Assembly (NCBI GenBank): GCA_031406385.1
Contig: JANOHI010000103.1
Span: forward strand, 1 to 13,399
DNA length: 13,399 bases
Origin: JANLQX01 sp031406385
GTDB taxonomy: Bacteria > Actinomycetota > Acidimicrobiia > Acidimicrobiales > JANYDT01
Direction: 5' to 3'
Part shown: piece after piece, positions 7,572 to 13,399 of the stretch
Position numbering within the stretch: position 1 is the stretch's first letter
Layout of the letters: every line of letters begins with the position of its first letter
Made by a program: the position numbers and the translations under genes
The notes under the pieces: model-generated
Told to the model about the DNA's origin: nothing
What the model saw: the letters and a program-made list of their open reading frames with translations, nothing else
Database searches by the model: none

Positions 7572-8462
7572 ATGCAGCCTGATCGCGTCGATGTCGTCGA
7601 GTTCACCGACCCCCTGTGTTCGGTGGCGTGGGGAGCGGAGCCGATCTTTCGTCTGTTTCGCTGGCGCTACGGGCACGTGTGCAACTGGCGAACGGTCATG
7701 GGTGGACTCGCCGGTGACCTCTCCATCGGAACACCCGAATGGACCCGAGAATCTGCGGCTCTGCCGATGGAGAAGTATTGGCGACGCGTCACCAAGATCA
7801 CCGGTCAGCCGTACCCGAAACCCATGCATCTCATGCTGCGCTCCACGGACCCCGCGGGCCGGGCGGTCAAGGCGGCGGCGTTGCAAGGAGTCGACGTCGA
7901 ACTCCGCACACTGCGCCGCATCCGTGAATCGATCTTCCTGTTCGGACATGGGCCGCAAACCGCGGACGAGTTCCTCGACACCTTCGCCGGTGTTCCTGGT
8001 TTCGATCGCGACCAGTGGTCCAGCGACTTCACCTCGACCGCCGTTGCCGAGTCGTACCGGGAAGATTGGGCCGAGGCCCGCACGCCGAACGACTATGTGC
8101 GCGCATATCAAAGTGACGAGCCGATGGCCGGCGTGATGCGGCACTCCGAAGGGCATGATCGCTACGACTTTCCAACGGTGTTGTTCCGCGGACCGACAGG
8201 TGAGCACACCGTGCCCGGTTGGATGCCGTTCGAGGCCTACGTGGCGGCGCTGGAAGCGGCATCACCGGGCGCGACGAGCACGCCACGGCCAGACCCCACC
8301 GTCGACGAAGCATTCGCCGCCTACGGGGTTCTCACGACGAAGGAGTTGGAGGTCCTGTGCGGTGCCACCGCCATACCTCCCGACGACGTGATCACCTACA
8401 ACTGGGGCGACGGCGAGGCGTTCTTCACCGTCGCCGAGGCGGCATCGCGCCACCTCGTGTGA
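7572..8462 (+). CDS. DsbA/FrnE/YjbH-like thioredoxin-fold protein lacking the second redox cysteine
   Basis: This 296-residue cytoplasmic-type protein (no signal peptide) begins with a thioredoxin-fold strand, VVEFTDPLCSVAWGAEP (8-24). This matches the DsbA-like DPLC-x-x-C-W-x-x-EP signature of FrnE/YjbH proteins, except that the second cysteine is Ala19. Only Cys16 remains in the active-site motif. A helical insertion spans about 45-190. The cis-proline loop YDFPTVLF has Pro201 and leads to the terminal strands. A C-terminal extension (about 238-296) contains AFAAYGVLTTKELEVL and a final acidic patch. Without the CxxC pair, a classical dithiol oxidase/isomerase role is unlikely. Possible roles are an adaptor like YjbH, a monothiol (mycothiol-dependent) enzyme, or a chaperone. 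It stands alone between the nuclease terminator and the repeat-bearing gap before the MFS gene. Confidence 0.75.
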   Translation: MQPDRVDVVEFTDPLCSVAWGAEPIFRLFRWRYGHVCNWRTVMGGLAGDLSIGTPEWTRESAALPMEKYWRRVTKITGQPYPKPMHLMLRSTDPAGRAVKAAALQGVDVELRTLRRIRESIFLFGHGPQTADEFLDTFAGVPGFDRDQWSSDFTSTAVAESYREDWAEARTPNDYVRAYQSDEPMAGVMRHSEGHDRYDFPTVLFRGPTGEHTVPGWMPFEAYVAALEAASPGATSTPRPDPTVDEAFAAYGVLTTKELEVLCGATAIPPDDVITYNWGDGEAFFTVAEAASRHLV

Positions 8463-8493
8463 GGAGCACGCATCCGGCCGAGAGTGGTGCCTG

Positions 8494-8532
8494 GGTCGCC
8501 CGGGGAGCGACTGAGCGAACACTCTCTCGACG
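8494..8532 (+). repeat. Intergenic direct repeat, copy 1
   Basis: The core at 8501-8532 (beginning CGGGGAGCGACTGA, ending CACTCTCTCGACG) recurs at 8598-8629 with only 2 mismatches in 32 bases. It begins 32 bases past the thioredoxin-fold stop. The left part GGTCGCCCGGGGAGCGAC (8494-8511) is also an imperfect palindrome resembling the one at 10062-10079. Confidence 0.75.
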
Positions 8533-8597
8533 GCTGCGGCTCGACGCACGCCGAGACCCGCATCACATCGTGGTGCGCCGCCAGCAGTACGGAACCC

Positions 8598-8629
8598 CGG
8601 GGAGCGACTGACGGAACACTCTCTCGACG
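8598..8629 (+). repeat. Intergenic direct repeat, copy 2
   Basis: This is the second copy of the 32-base unit at 8501-8532, 97 bases downstream of it. The two differences are adjacent (GC versus CG after CTGA). Like copy 1 it lies in the non-coding gap between the thioredoxin-fold and MFS genes. Confidence 0.75.
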
Positions 8630-8666
8630 TCAGCTTGCGTCCGCTCACACCTGTCCGCAGGTCGTT

Positions 8667-8699
8667 GTTTTCCGTGAGTTCGCCTTGCGTTCACCTTTC
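8667..8699 (+). promoter_or_regulatory. Candidate PHO-box array (three 11-base units) upstream of the MFS gene
   Basis: Three contiguous 11-base units are GTTTTCCGTGA (8667), GTTCGCCTTGC (8678) and GTTCACCTTTC (8689). Units 2 and 3 share 9 of 11 bases and match the PhoP core GTTCACC at 6 and 7 of 7; unit 1 matches at 5 of 7. The array ends 16 bases before GTG 8716. A poor -10 (GAACAT, 8704-8709) would place the transcript start at about 8716, consistent with a leaderless GTG start. Binding by PhoP is inference. Confidence 0.35.
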
Positions 8700-8715
8700 C
8701 TGCGAACATGCAGGG

Positions 8716-8817
8716 GTGAATCACGCCGACGAGGTTGCAGTTGAACGACCTCAGAGCGCGGTGGATCACGCCGACGAGGCCGCCGTCCACGTCCCGATGG
8801 AACGACCTCGGAGCGCA
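8716..8817 (+). repeat. Tandem duplication at the MFS N-terminus
   Basis: Copy 1 (8716-8760, 45 bases) encodes VNHADEVAVERPQSA. Copy 2 (8761-8817, 57 bases) encodes VDHADEAAVHVPMERPRSA. They match at 38 of 45 aligned bases, and copy 2 has a 12-base insertion (CACGTCCCGATG) that contains ATG 8797. Both copies start with GTG, so a possible initiator codon has been duplicated. Confidence 0.8.
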
Positions 8818-10011
8818 CTGTCGATCCCGAACTTCCGGTTCCTTTGGGCCAACAACATCGCGTTCTTCCTCGTCGCCAACGCCGAGCGTTTTGTCTACGG
8901 CTGGCTCGTTCTCGAGGGTCTCAACCGCGGAGAACGCGAGCAGGGCTTCATCGTCTTCACGCTCGGCATTCCGACTGTGCTGATCACACTGCAGGCCGGG
9001 GTGTGGGCCGACCGTCTCGACCGGCGACGACTCCTCATGACTACCCAACTCGCCGGGGCGGCGATCATGGCGGTAACCGCAGTGTTCGTCGGCACCGGCC
9101 GAGCGACGTTCGGGTGGGTCATCGTGGCTTCGCTCATCGCCGGATCGGCGTCGGCGGTCGGCATGCCGGTCCGTTCGTCGATGATCTCGGCCATCGTCCC
9201 GAAGCAGCAGTTGTTCAGTGCCATCGCCATCAACGCACTGGCCATGACGTCGTCGATGATCCTCGGACCGGTGCTTGTCCGAGCAGTGGGAGGCCAGTTC
9301 GGCTTCGAAGGTGCGTTCTGGTTCCAGGCGGGCCTGATGATGGCCGGTGTCGTCTTCCTCCGCAAGCTCCGCCTTCCCGCTCAGGCCGAACGTGGTCCGA
9401 AGCGGTCGGTGCGCAGCGAGACACTCGACGCCGTGCGTCACGTGTGGCACGACCGCAACCTCCGCACGCTGTTCGGCCTGTTGATCGTGGCCAGCGTCAC
9501 CATCAACCCGGCGGTCATGGTCACCTCTCAGGTCCACGTGAAAGAAGCGCTCGGTCGAGACGCCGGCGACTCCGCCCTCACCCTTGCATGCATGGGTATC
9601 GGCATCGCTATCACCTCGTTGATCCTCATCCGCAAGGGTGACATGGCGAACAAGGGGAAGCTGTTCCAGCGCGCGGTGATCGGGGGATCGACGATGACGT
9701 TCCTGATGGGCCGTTCCAATACCTTCGCGATGATGCTGATCGTGTCGCTGTTCATGGGCCTGTGCGGCGGGTTCTACATCAACATGAACCAGGGACTCAT
9801 CCAGTCGAGCACCCCGCAGGCGCTCATGGGACGGGTCATGGGGCTGTTCGTCCTCATCCAGGCCGGGTTCATGCCCATCGGCGCCATCGGCCTCGGCTTC
9901 ATCGCCCACAACTTCAGCAGCGGCATCGCCATCAGCGGCGCCGGAGCCGTCGGCTGGGTGATCTTCGTGACGGTCTATATCCGTAACGCCGAGCTCCGCC
10001 GCCTCAGCTGA
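8716..10011 (+). CDS. MFS transporter (EntS/MFS_3-like exporter)
   Basis: This is a major facilitator superfamily protein of the EntS-like efflux type, moving an unknown small molecule out of the cell by proton antiport. From GTG 8716 it has 431 residues. After a hydrophilic N-terminus, NFRFLWANNIAFFLVANAER starts helix 1, and the loop between helices 2 and 3 carries GVWADRLDRRRLL, the MFS motif A (GxxADRxxRR). About ten to twelve hydrophobic segments follow, with a central basic loop (LRLPAQAERGPKRSVRSE). It ends at AELRRLS. Start choice is open: GTG 8716, GTG 8761 (416 residues) and ATG 8797 (404 residues) are all in frame. The first two lie at the heads of a tandem duplication. The frame is open back to 8635, but that stretch covers the candidate PHO array. 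It converges on livF. The substrate is not indicated. Confidence 0.82.
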   Translation: MNHADEVAVERPQSAVDHADEAAVHVPMERPRSALSIPNFRFLWANNIAFFLVANAERFVYGWLVLEGLNRGEREQGFIVFTLGIPTVLITLQAGVWADRLDRRRLLMTTQLAGAAIMAVTAVFVGTGRATFGWVIVASLIAGSASAVGMPVRSSMISAIVPKQQLFSAIAINALAMTSSMILGPVLVRAVGGQFGFEGAFWFQAGLMMAGVVFLRKLRLPAQAERGPKRSVRSETLDAVRHVWHDRNLRTLFGLLIVASVTINPAVMVTSQVHVKEALGRDAGDSALTLACMGIGIAITSLILIRKGDMANKGKLFQRAVIGGSTMTFLMGRSNTFAMMLIVSLFMGLCGGFYINMNQGLIQSSTPQALMGRVMGLFVLIQAGFMPIGAIGLGFIAHNFSSGIAISGAGAVGWVIFVTVYIRNAELRRLS

Positions 10012-10059
10012 CCACCGACCTGCGGACCAACCCGGCCAGACAAGGTGGACTTGTTGCGC

Positions 10060-10083
10060 GTGGTCGCTCCTGGAGCGACCCAC
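10060..10083. terminator. Hairpin between convergent MFS and livF genes
   Basis: GGTCGCTC (10062-10069) pairs with GAGCGACC (10073-10080) around a CTG loop, and outer GTG/CAC bases can add pairs with one bulge. It is placed to serve both genes as a terminator. No T-tract is seen. It also resembles the left part of the 8494 repeat, and the following GCGACAACTCTCCGAC resembles that repeat's right part, so it may be a diverged third copy. Confidence 0.5.
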
Positions 10084-10102
10084 CGCGACAACTCTCCGAC
10101 AA

Positions 10103-10813
10103 CTAGACGTGCTCGACGCCGCCGAGGTAGCTGCTCTCCAGGAGTTGCCGGTTCTCGCGCAGATGCGCGGCGGTGCCCTCGAGGACGAGATTGCCGTGGC
10201 TGAGCACGTAGGCCCGGTCGGCCACCTCCAGCGCAAGATGCACGTGCTGCTCCACGAGAAGGATCCCGGTGCCGCTCTTTGCGGCGATGGCACGCAGCAC
10301 GGGAAGCAGGCGCTCCACGATGATCGGCGCAAGGCCGAGACTCATCTCGTCGACCATCAACAGCCTCGGGCGAACCGTAAGCGCGCGGGCAACCGCGAGC
10401 ATCTGCTGTTCACCACCCGACAGCAGTCCTGCACGGCGATCCATGAGCCCTTCGAGGGCCGGGAAATACTCGAGGGCCTCGTTCAGGGCGGTCGACCCCC
10501 GCTTCGCTTTGAGACGCAGGTTCTCGCGAACGGTGAGTTGGAAGAAGAGGCTGCGGTCCTCGGGCACGTGCGCCAGACCCTCGCGAGCCACGTGGTGCGG
10601 GCGCCGGCCCTTGATCGATTTTCCGAGCACCGTGATGTCGCCCGAGAGGATCGGGTTCAGTGCGGACGTGGTGAGCAGCGTGGTGGTCTTGCCGGCGCCG
10701 TTCGGACCGAGAAGCGCAACCACCTCACCTTCGTCCACGTGCAGGTTAAGACCGCGCACAACGGGCACCCCGTTGTAGCCGGTGGACATGTCGCTGATGG
10801 TGAGCAGGGTCAT
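10103..10813 (-). CDS. livF: Branched-chain amino acid type ABC transporter, ATP-binding protein LivF
   Basis: This 236-residue cytoplasmic ATPase is one of the two that drive a LivH/LivM permease. It has Walker A GPNGAGKT (36-43), the VPEDRSLF segment (83-90) where LivF proteins have VPEGR.xF, the signature LSGGEQQ (131-137), Walker B LLMVDE (151-156) followed by SLGLAP, and the H-loop His190. The end (SSYLGG) is typical for LivF. The ATG at 10813 gives the usual length and the usual N-terminus; an in-frame TTG at 10849 would add 12 residues taken from a tandem repeat and was not chosen. It is the last gene of the minus-strand livHM-livG-livF operon. Substrates of this family include leucine/isoleucine/valine, other amino acids, amides and urea, and the sequence does not choose among them. 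Confidence 0.9.
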   Translation of the reverse strand: MTLLTISDMSTGYNGVPVVRGLNLHVDEGEVVALLGPNGAGKTTTLLTTSALNPILSGDITVLGKSIKGRRPHHVAREGLAHVPEDRSLFFQLTVRENLRLKAKRGSTALNEALEYFPALEGLMDRRAGLLSGGEQQMLAVARALTVRPRLLMVDEMSLGLAPIIVERLLPVLRAIAAKSGTGILLVEQHVHLALEVADRAYVLSHGNLVLEGTAAHLRENRQLLESSYLGGVEHV

Positions 10814-10833
10814 GACACATCCGTCGTGTTGCT

Positions 10834-10887
10834 CAGGGAACTGGCGCAACCCAGCGAACTGGCGTTGCTCAGGGAACTGGCGTGGCG
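10834..10887 (-). repeat. 18-base tandem repeat, three copies, in the livG-livF spacer
   Basis: The plus-strand core CAG(G/C)GAACTGGCG occurs at 10834, 10852 and 10870, exactly 18 bases apart; copies 1 and 3 share a longer 19-base match (GTTGCTCAGGGAACTGGCG at 10828 and 10864). The region continues into CGTGGCGTGCGGCGTGGCGTGG. It fills much of the 118-base spacer upstream of livF. Confidence 0.8.
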
Positions 10888-10931
10888 TGCGGCGTGGCGT
10901 GGCGGAGGTGCGCAGCGCGGAGGGCGGGAAC

Positions 10932-11702
10932 TCATGCCGGACTGCTCCCCTGCTCGTCGCGGGCTGATTGACCGAGGTAGGCCTCGATCACCCGTGGATT
11001 TCGCTTGATCTCTGCCGGGGTGCCTTCGGCGATCTTCATCCCGAACTCGATGACGTAGATGTAGTCGCAGATGGTGAGCACCAGGCCCATGTCGTGATCG
11101 ACGAGAAAAACGCTCGTGCCCGAGTTGACGATGTTGCGGAGACTGCCACCGAGTTGCACGCTTTCCTTCGTATCGAGGCCGGCCGCCGGTTCATCCATGC
11201 AGAGGAGCTTCGGACGCGTCGCCAGCGCTCGCGCTGCCGACACGAGCTTGCGCTGGCCCTGACTGATCTCGTTGGGCTTCTTTTTCGCAAGGTCAGCGAT
11301 TCCGAGGACGTCCATGGCGCTCTCGACGCTCTCGCGGTCTCGACGCCGGCCGGGCACGACGATGTCGAGCAGGAAATTCTTCGCGGTCTGCTTGTCGGCC
11401 GCCACGAACAGGTTCTCTTCGACGGTGAGATCGTCGAAGAGCTCGAGAGACTGCCACGTCCTCCCGAGCCCCATGCCGGCACGCTTGTGCACCGGCAGGT
11501 TGGCGATGTCGTGGCCATCGAAAACAATACGGCCGGTGGTCGGGACAAAGCCGGTGATGCCGTCGATGAAAGTCGTCTTGCCGGCACCGTTCGGCCCGAT
11601 CAACCCCACCAACGAACCTTCGGTCACGGCGAAGTCGACCTCGTTGACGGCACGGAGGCCGCCGAACGTGACCGACATCTGAGAGGTTTCCAGAAGGCTC
11701 AT
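10932..11702 (-). CDS. livG: Branched-chain amino acid type ABC transporter, ATP-binding protein LivG
   Basis: This 256-residue ATPase is the partner of LivF. It has Walker A GPNGAGKT (36-43), the Q-loop in GRTWQSLELF (Gln84), the signature region ISQGQRK (146-152), Walker B LLCMDE (166-171) followed by PAAGLD, and the H-loop His203. The C-terminal LivG extension AEGTPAEIKRNPRVIEAYLG (225-244) is present. The signature departs from LSGGQ, which is common among LivG proteins. The middle insert (about 102-125, AADKQTAKNFLLDIVVPGRR) is also usual for the subfamily. The ATG at 11702 has GGAGGG 9 bases upstream. The stop is followed by a 118-base spacer before livF and preceded by a 150-base spacer after livHM, unusually long for this type of operon. 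The start overlaps the stop of a 29-codon leader ORF in an ATGA arrangement. Confidence 0.9.
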   Translation of the reverse strand: MSLLETSQMSVTFGGLRAVNEVDFAVTEGSLVGLIGPNGAGKTTFIDGITGFVPTTGRIVFDGHDIANLPVHKRAGMGLGRTWQSLELFDDLTVEENLFVAADKQTAKNFLLDIVVPGRRRDRESVESAMDVLGIADLAKKKPNEISQGQRKLVSAARALATRPKLLCMDEPAAGLDTKESVQLGGSLRNIVNSGTSVFLVDHDMGLVLTICDYIYVIEFGMKIAEGTPAEIKRNPRVIEAYLGQSARDEQGSSPA

Positions 11703-11788
11703 CGCGACCAGCCCTCCGGGGCCGACAAACGTGCGTTGCGAGCAGCGAAGCGAAGCGAAGCAGCGCAGCGCAATCTGAACGGCCTCAT
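11699..11788 (-). CDS. Possible 29-residue leader peptide overlapping the livG start
   Basis: An ATG at 11788-11786 is preceded, 9 bases upstream, by GGAGGG and opens a 29-codon frame beginning MRPFRLRCAASLRFAARN and ending APEGWSR. Its TGA (11701-11699) overlaps the livG ATG as ATGA, the classical layout for translational coupling. The peptide is Arg/Ala/Leu-rich and of low complexity, and resembles no family I know. It arises because the livG ribosome-binding segment has been copied 86 bases upstream. Whether it is translated is unknown. Confidence 0.3.
   Translation of the reverse strand: MRPFRLRCAASLRFAARNARLSAPEGWSR
11708..11726 (-). repeat. Duplicated ribosome-binding segment, livG copy
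   Basis: CCAGCCCTCCGGGGCCGAC on the plus strand, so the minus strand carries GGAGGG (11717-11712) 9 bases before the livG ATG. The identical 19 bases recur at 11794-11812, and in both places ATGAG follows after five unrelated bases. Confidence 0.85.
11736..11772. repeat. GCGAA/GCAGC low-complexity tract
   Basis: This is a run of GCGAA and GCAGC units (AGCAGCGAAGCGAAGCG and so on) bounded by TTGCG on the left and CGCAA on the right, so the ends can pair. It lies between the two copies of the livG ribosome-binding segment. It is similar in kind to the GAGCGA-rich intergenic motifs elsewhere in the window. Confidence 0.5.
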
Positions 11789-11793
11789 AGGTG

Positions 11794-11812
11794 CCAGCCC
11801 TCCGGGGCCGAC
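11794..11812 (-). repeat. Duplicated ribosome-binding segment, upstream copy
   Basis: This is an exact copy of 11708-11726. On the minus strand its GGAGGG (11803-11798) stands 9 bases before ATG 11788, the start of the possible leader peptide. Confidence 0.85.
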
Positions 11813-11852
11813 CGACACGTGTTGGGGCCAGCGTGGGTCAGCGTGCAGAAAC

Positions 11853-13399
11853 TCATTTGGTGCCCACGGCTAGTCCGCTCGGGCTCGCGAGAGCGGATGC
11901 GGTTCGCTCCTTCTTGAGCCGCTTCTCTGCCGCTTGGGCGCGGAACGCCCCGGCGATGCCCTCCGGGTTCTGGATGGCGGTGAAGATCAACAGCACACCG
12001 CCGATGTAGAACTCCCACTTCCCGAGCGACCCGACCACGCGGGTCATCGCGAAGAACGCGACGCCTGATGATCCGACGATTCCCGCGGTAACGGCACCGC
12101 TCACGCTGGTGATGCCACCGAGGTACGCCACCGCAAGCGCGGCAAGCGATGCAATCGTTCCGTAGGAGACATCAGAGACCGAGCCGAACCGGTAGCCGAT
12201 CAAGCAACCGCCGATTCCGGCGATGAACGACGACACGGCGAAGACCATCATCTTGCCGTTGGCGACGTTGATGCCGATGGCACTCGCGGCGCGTTCGTTC
12301 GAGCGGATCGCCAGCATCCGCCGGCCGGTCGAGCTCTTGCGAATGTTGGTCACGACGACGCACAGAATCAACACCACGACCACGAGGAAGATCCCGAAGA
12401 TCGGTCTCGATGATTTGTTGCCGAGTATCAAACCGAAGTCCCACCCACCGATCTTCGGATTCGGAACCTTGGCTCCCGCTGTCTTGGTGTCGCCGATGAA
12501 GTCGGGATTCTTGAACAAGAACTCCGCAACGGTGAGGCCGCCGGCGAGCGTGATGATCGCCAGGTTGGTTCCTCGAACACGCAATGCGGGTAGCCCGACG
12601 AGGAGACCGAACGCGGTCGCCACCAACGCGGCAAGCAGCGGTGCGATCGGAAACGGTATCTCCCACCGGACCGCGAGCTTGGAGAGCGTGAACCCGGCCA
12701 CGCCGGCAAAGGCCATCTGCGCGAGCGACGTCTGGCCTCCGAATCCGGTGAGAACCACTAACGAAAGCGCCAACACGATCGCGATCAGCGTCGTCATGAT
12801 TGCACCACGCCACAGCGGCCCGAGGAACAGCAAACCGGCGATCGCCAGAGCTGCGGGCATGAGCGCGGAGAACGGCGTCATCCTCGCCGGGGGTACCTCC
12901 GGGAGTTTCCAGTTGTCGACGCTGCCACGGTCGGGCAGGCGTTCGCCCATCGCCACCATCGAGATGATGATCACGATGAACGGAAGGCCTTCACGGGCTC
13001 CGTACTTCGGGAACCACGTGAGGTCGTTCTGAAGCTTCGTGAACACCGATTGGATCATGCCGATCGCCATGCCGACGGCGACGGTCGGAAGCGGTCTCTT
13101 GAATTCGCCGATCAACGCCGCACCCACAGCAGGAATCAGGTAGGCAAAGGTCAGCACCGTGGTGTTGAGGGCGATCATCGGTGCCGCGAGGATGGCCACC
13201 AGACCGCCGACCACCGAAGCGATCACGAAGCTTGCGCCGGCCATCAGATCCGGTGAGAAGCCGAGCAGCACGGCTCCCTTCTCGTTCTCGGCCGCAGCGC
13301 GGGTGATCAAGCCGACGCGGGTGAAGCGAAACGTTGCCCACAACGCAGCAGCCATGACCAGAACGATGAAGGCGAGCCACAGACCATCGCGCGGTACCG
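11853..13399 (-). CDS. Fused LivH-LivM permease of a branched-chain amino acid type ABC transporter, 5'-truncated
   Basis: This is a single reading frame with two permease halves. The LivH part (from the window edge to about 13000) includes GLITRAAAENEKGAVLLGFS, the conserved cytoplasmic loop that contacts the ATPase, and ALIGEFKRPLPTVAVGMAIG. A linker (about 12990-12830, GERLPDRGSVDNWKLPEVPP) leads to the LivM part. That part has LTGFGGQTSLAQMAFAGVAG, GLPALRVRGTNLAIITLA, the ATPase-contact loop RSNERAASAIGINVANGKMM, and a final helix before a basic tail ending AVGTK. Fused LivHM proteins are known in actinobacteria. The frame stays open to the right edge (VPRDGLWLAFIVLV before the first ATG at 13355), so the start and most of LivH lie outside. 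The substrate-binding protein is not in the window. It is followed by livG after a 150-base spacer. Confidence 0.85.
   Translation of the reverse strand, partial: VPRDGLWLAFIVLVMAAALWATFRFTRVGLITRAAAENEKGAVLLGFSPDLMAGASFVIASVVGGLVAILAAPMIALNTTVLTFAYLIPAVGAALIGEFKRPLPTVAVGMAIGMIQSVFTKLQNDLTWFPKYGAREGLPFIVIIISMVAMGERLPDRGSVDNWKLPEVPPARMTPFSALMPAALAIAGLLFLGPLWRGAIMTTLIAIVLALSLVVLTGFGGQTSLAQMAFAGVAGFTLSKLAVRWEIPFPIAPLLAALVATAFGLLVGLPALRVRGTNLAIITLAGGLTVAEFLFKNPDFIGDTKTAGAKVPNPKIGGWDFGLILGNKSSRPIFGIFLVVVVLILCVVVTNIRKSSTGRRMLAIRSNERAASAIGINVANGKMMVFAVSSFIAGIGGCLIGYRFGSVSDVSYGTIASLAALAVAYLGGITSVSGAVTAGIVGSSGVAFFAMTRVVGSLGKWEFYIGGVLLIFTAIQNPEGIAGAFRAQAAEKRLKKERTASALASPSGLAVGTK

Noticed and set aside
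4629..8207. A 1192-codon open frame on the minus strand opposite the nuclease and thioredoxin-fold genes
   Set aside because: It is antisense to two genes with clear domains, shows Arg/Gly/Asp-rich composition typical of shadow frames in high-GC DNA, and spans the strong terminator. No family motif is seen in it.
8501..8629. CRISPR-like direct repeats
   Set aside because: There are only two copies of the 32-base unit, with one 65-base spacer, and no cas gene is nearby. Similar motifs occur in other gaps, fitting a dispersed intergenic repeat.
8635..8715. Longer MFS start upstream of GTG 8716
   Set aside because: It would place the candidate PHO array inside the coding region and adds residues unlike MFS N-termini.
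8563..10332. A 589-codon minus-strand open frame opposite the MFS gene
   Set aside because: It is antisense to a clear MFS transporter and overlaps livF in another frame. It is rich in His, Asp and Arg, as expected for a shadow frame.
10814..10849. TTG start adding 12 residues to LivF
   Set aside because: The extra residues come from the 18-base tandem repeat, and ATG 10813 gives the usual LivF N-terminus and length.

Overview
This window reads as chromosomal DNA from a high-GC actinobacterium. Codons end mostly in G or C, there is a secreted protein with an arginine-rich signal peptide, and a branched-chain amino acid type ABC transporter has its two permease halves fused. These traits, together with the repeated AGCGA/GAGCGA-type intergenic motifs, would fit an Acidimicrobiia (Ilumatobacter-like) genome. 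That placement is an inference, because no rRNA or marker gene is present.

Layout from left to right. (1) Bases 1-862, plus strand: the 3' part of a secreted or lipoprotein-like LpqC/PHB-depolymerase esterase. (2) Bases 863-1117: a convergent gap with a hairpin and a C-rich repeat. (3) Bases 1118-1756, minus strand: a nitroreductase-family flavoprotein. (4) Bases 1757-2072: a 316-base divergent gap that holds what looks like the C-terminal relic of a type II antitoxin on the minus strand. (5) Bases 2073-3047, plus strand: a membrane fatty-acid hydroxylase/sterol desaturase. (6) Bases 3231-7394, plus strand: a 1387-residue exported ExeM/NucH-type nuclease/phosphoesterase, preceded by a candidate two-unit PHO box and followed by a strong terminator hairpin. 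(7) Bases 7572-8462, plus strand: a DsbA/YjbH-like thioredoxin-fold protein without the second redox cysteine. (8) Bases 8716-10011, plus strand: an MFS exporter with a candidate three-unit PHO-like array just upstream and a duplicated N-terminal segment. (9) Bases 10103-13399, minus strand: a livF-livG-livHM transporter operon, truncated at the right edge, whose spacers contain small tandem repeats and a duplicated ribosome-binding region that creates a 29-codon leader ORF overlapping the livG start.

Two themes stand out. The extracellular nuclease and the MFS exporter both have 11-base direct repeats resembling PhoP-binding PHO boxes, which suggests a shared response to phosphate starvation (inference from sequence pattern only). 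The spacers of the transporter operon and the gaps around the MFS gene are rich in local duplications, including two in which a translation start signal has itself been copied. I saw no CRISPR array, tRNA, rRNA, insertion sequence or prophage gene, and no clearly new defence or biosynthetic system.
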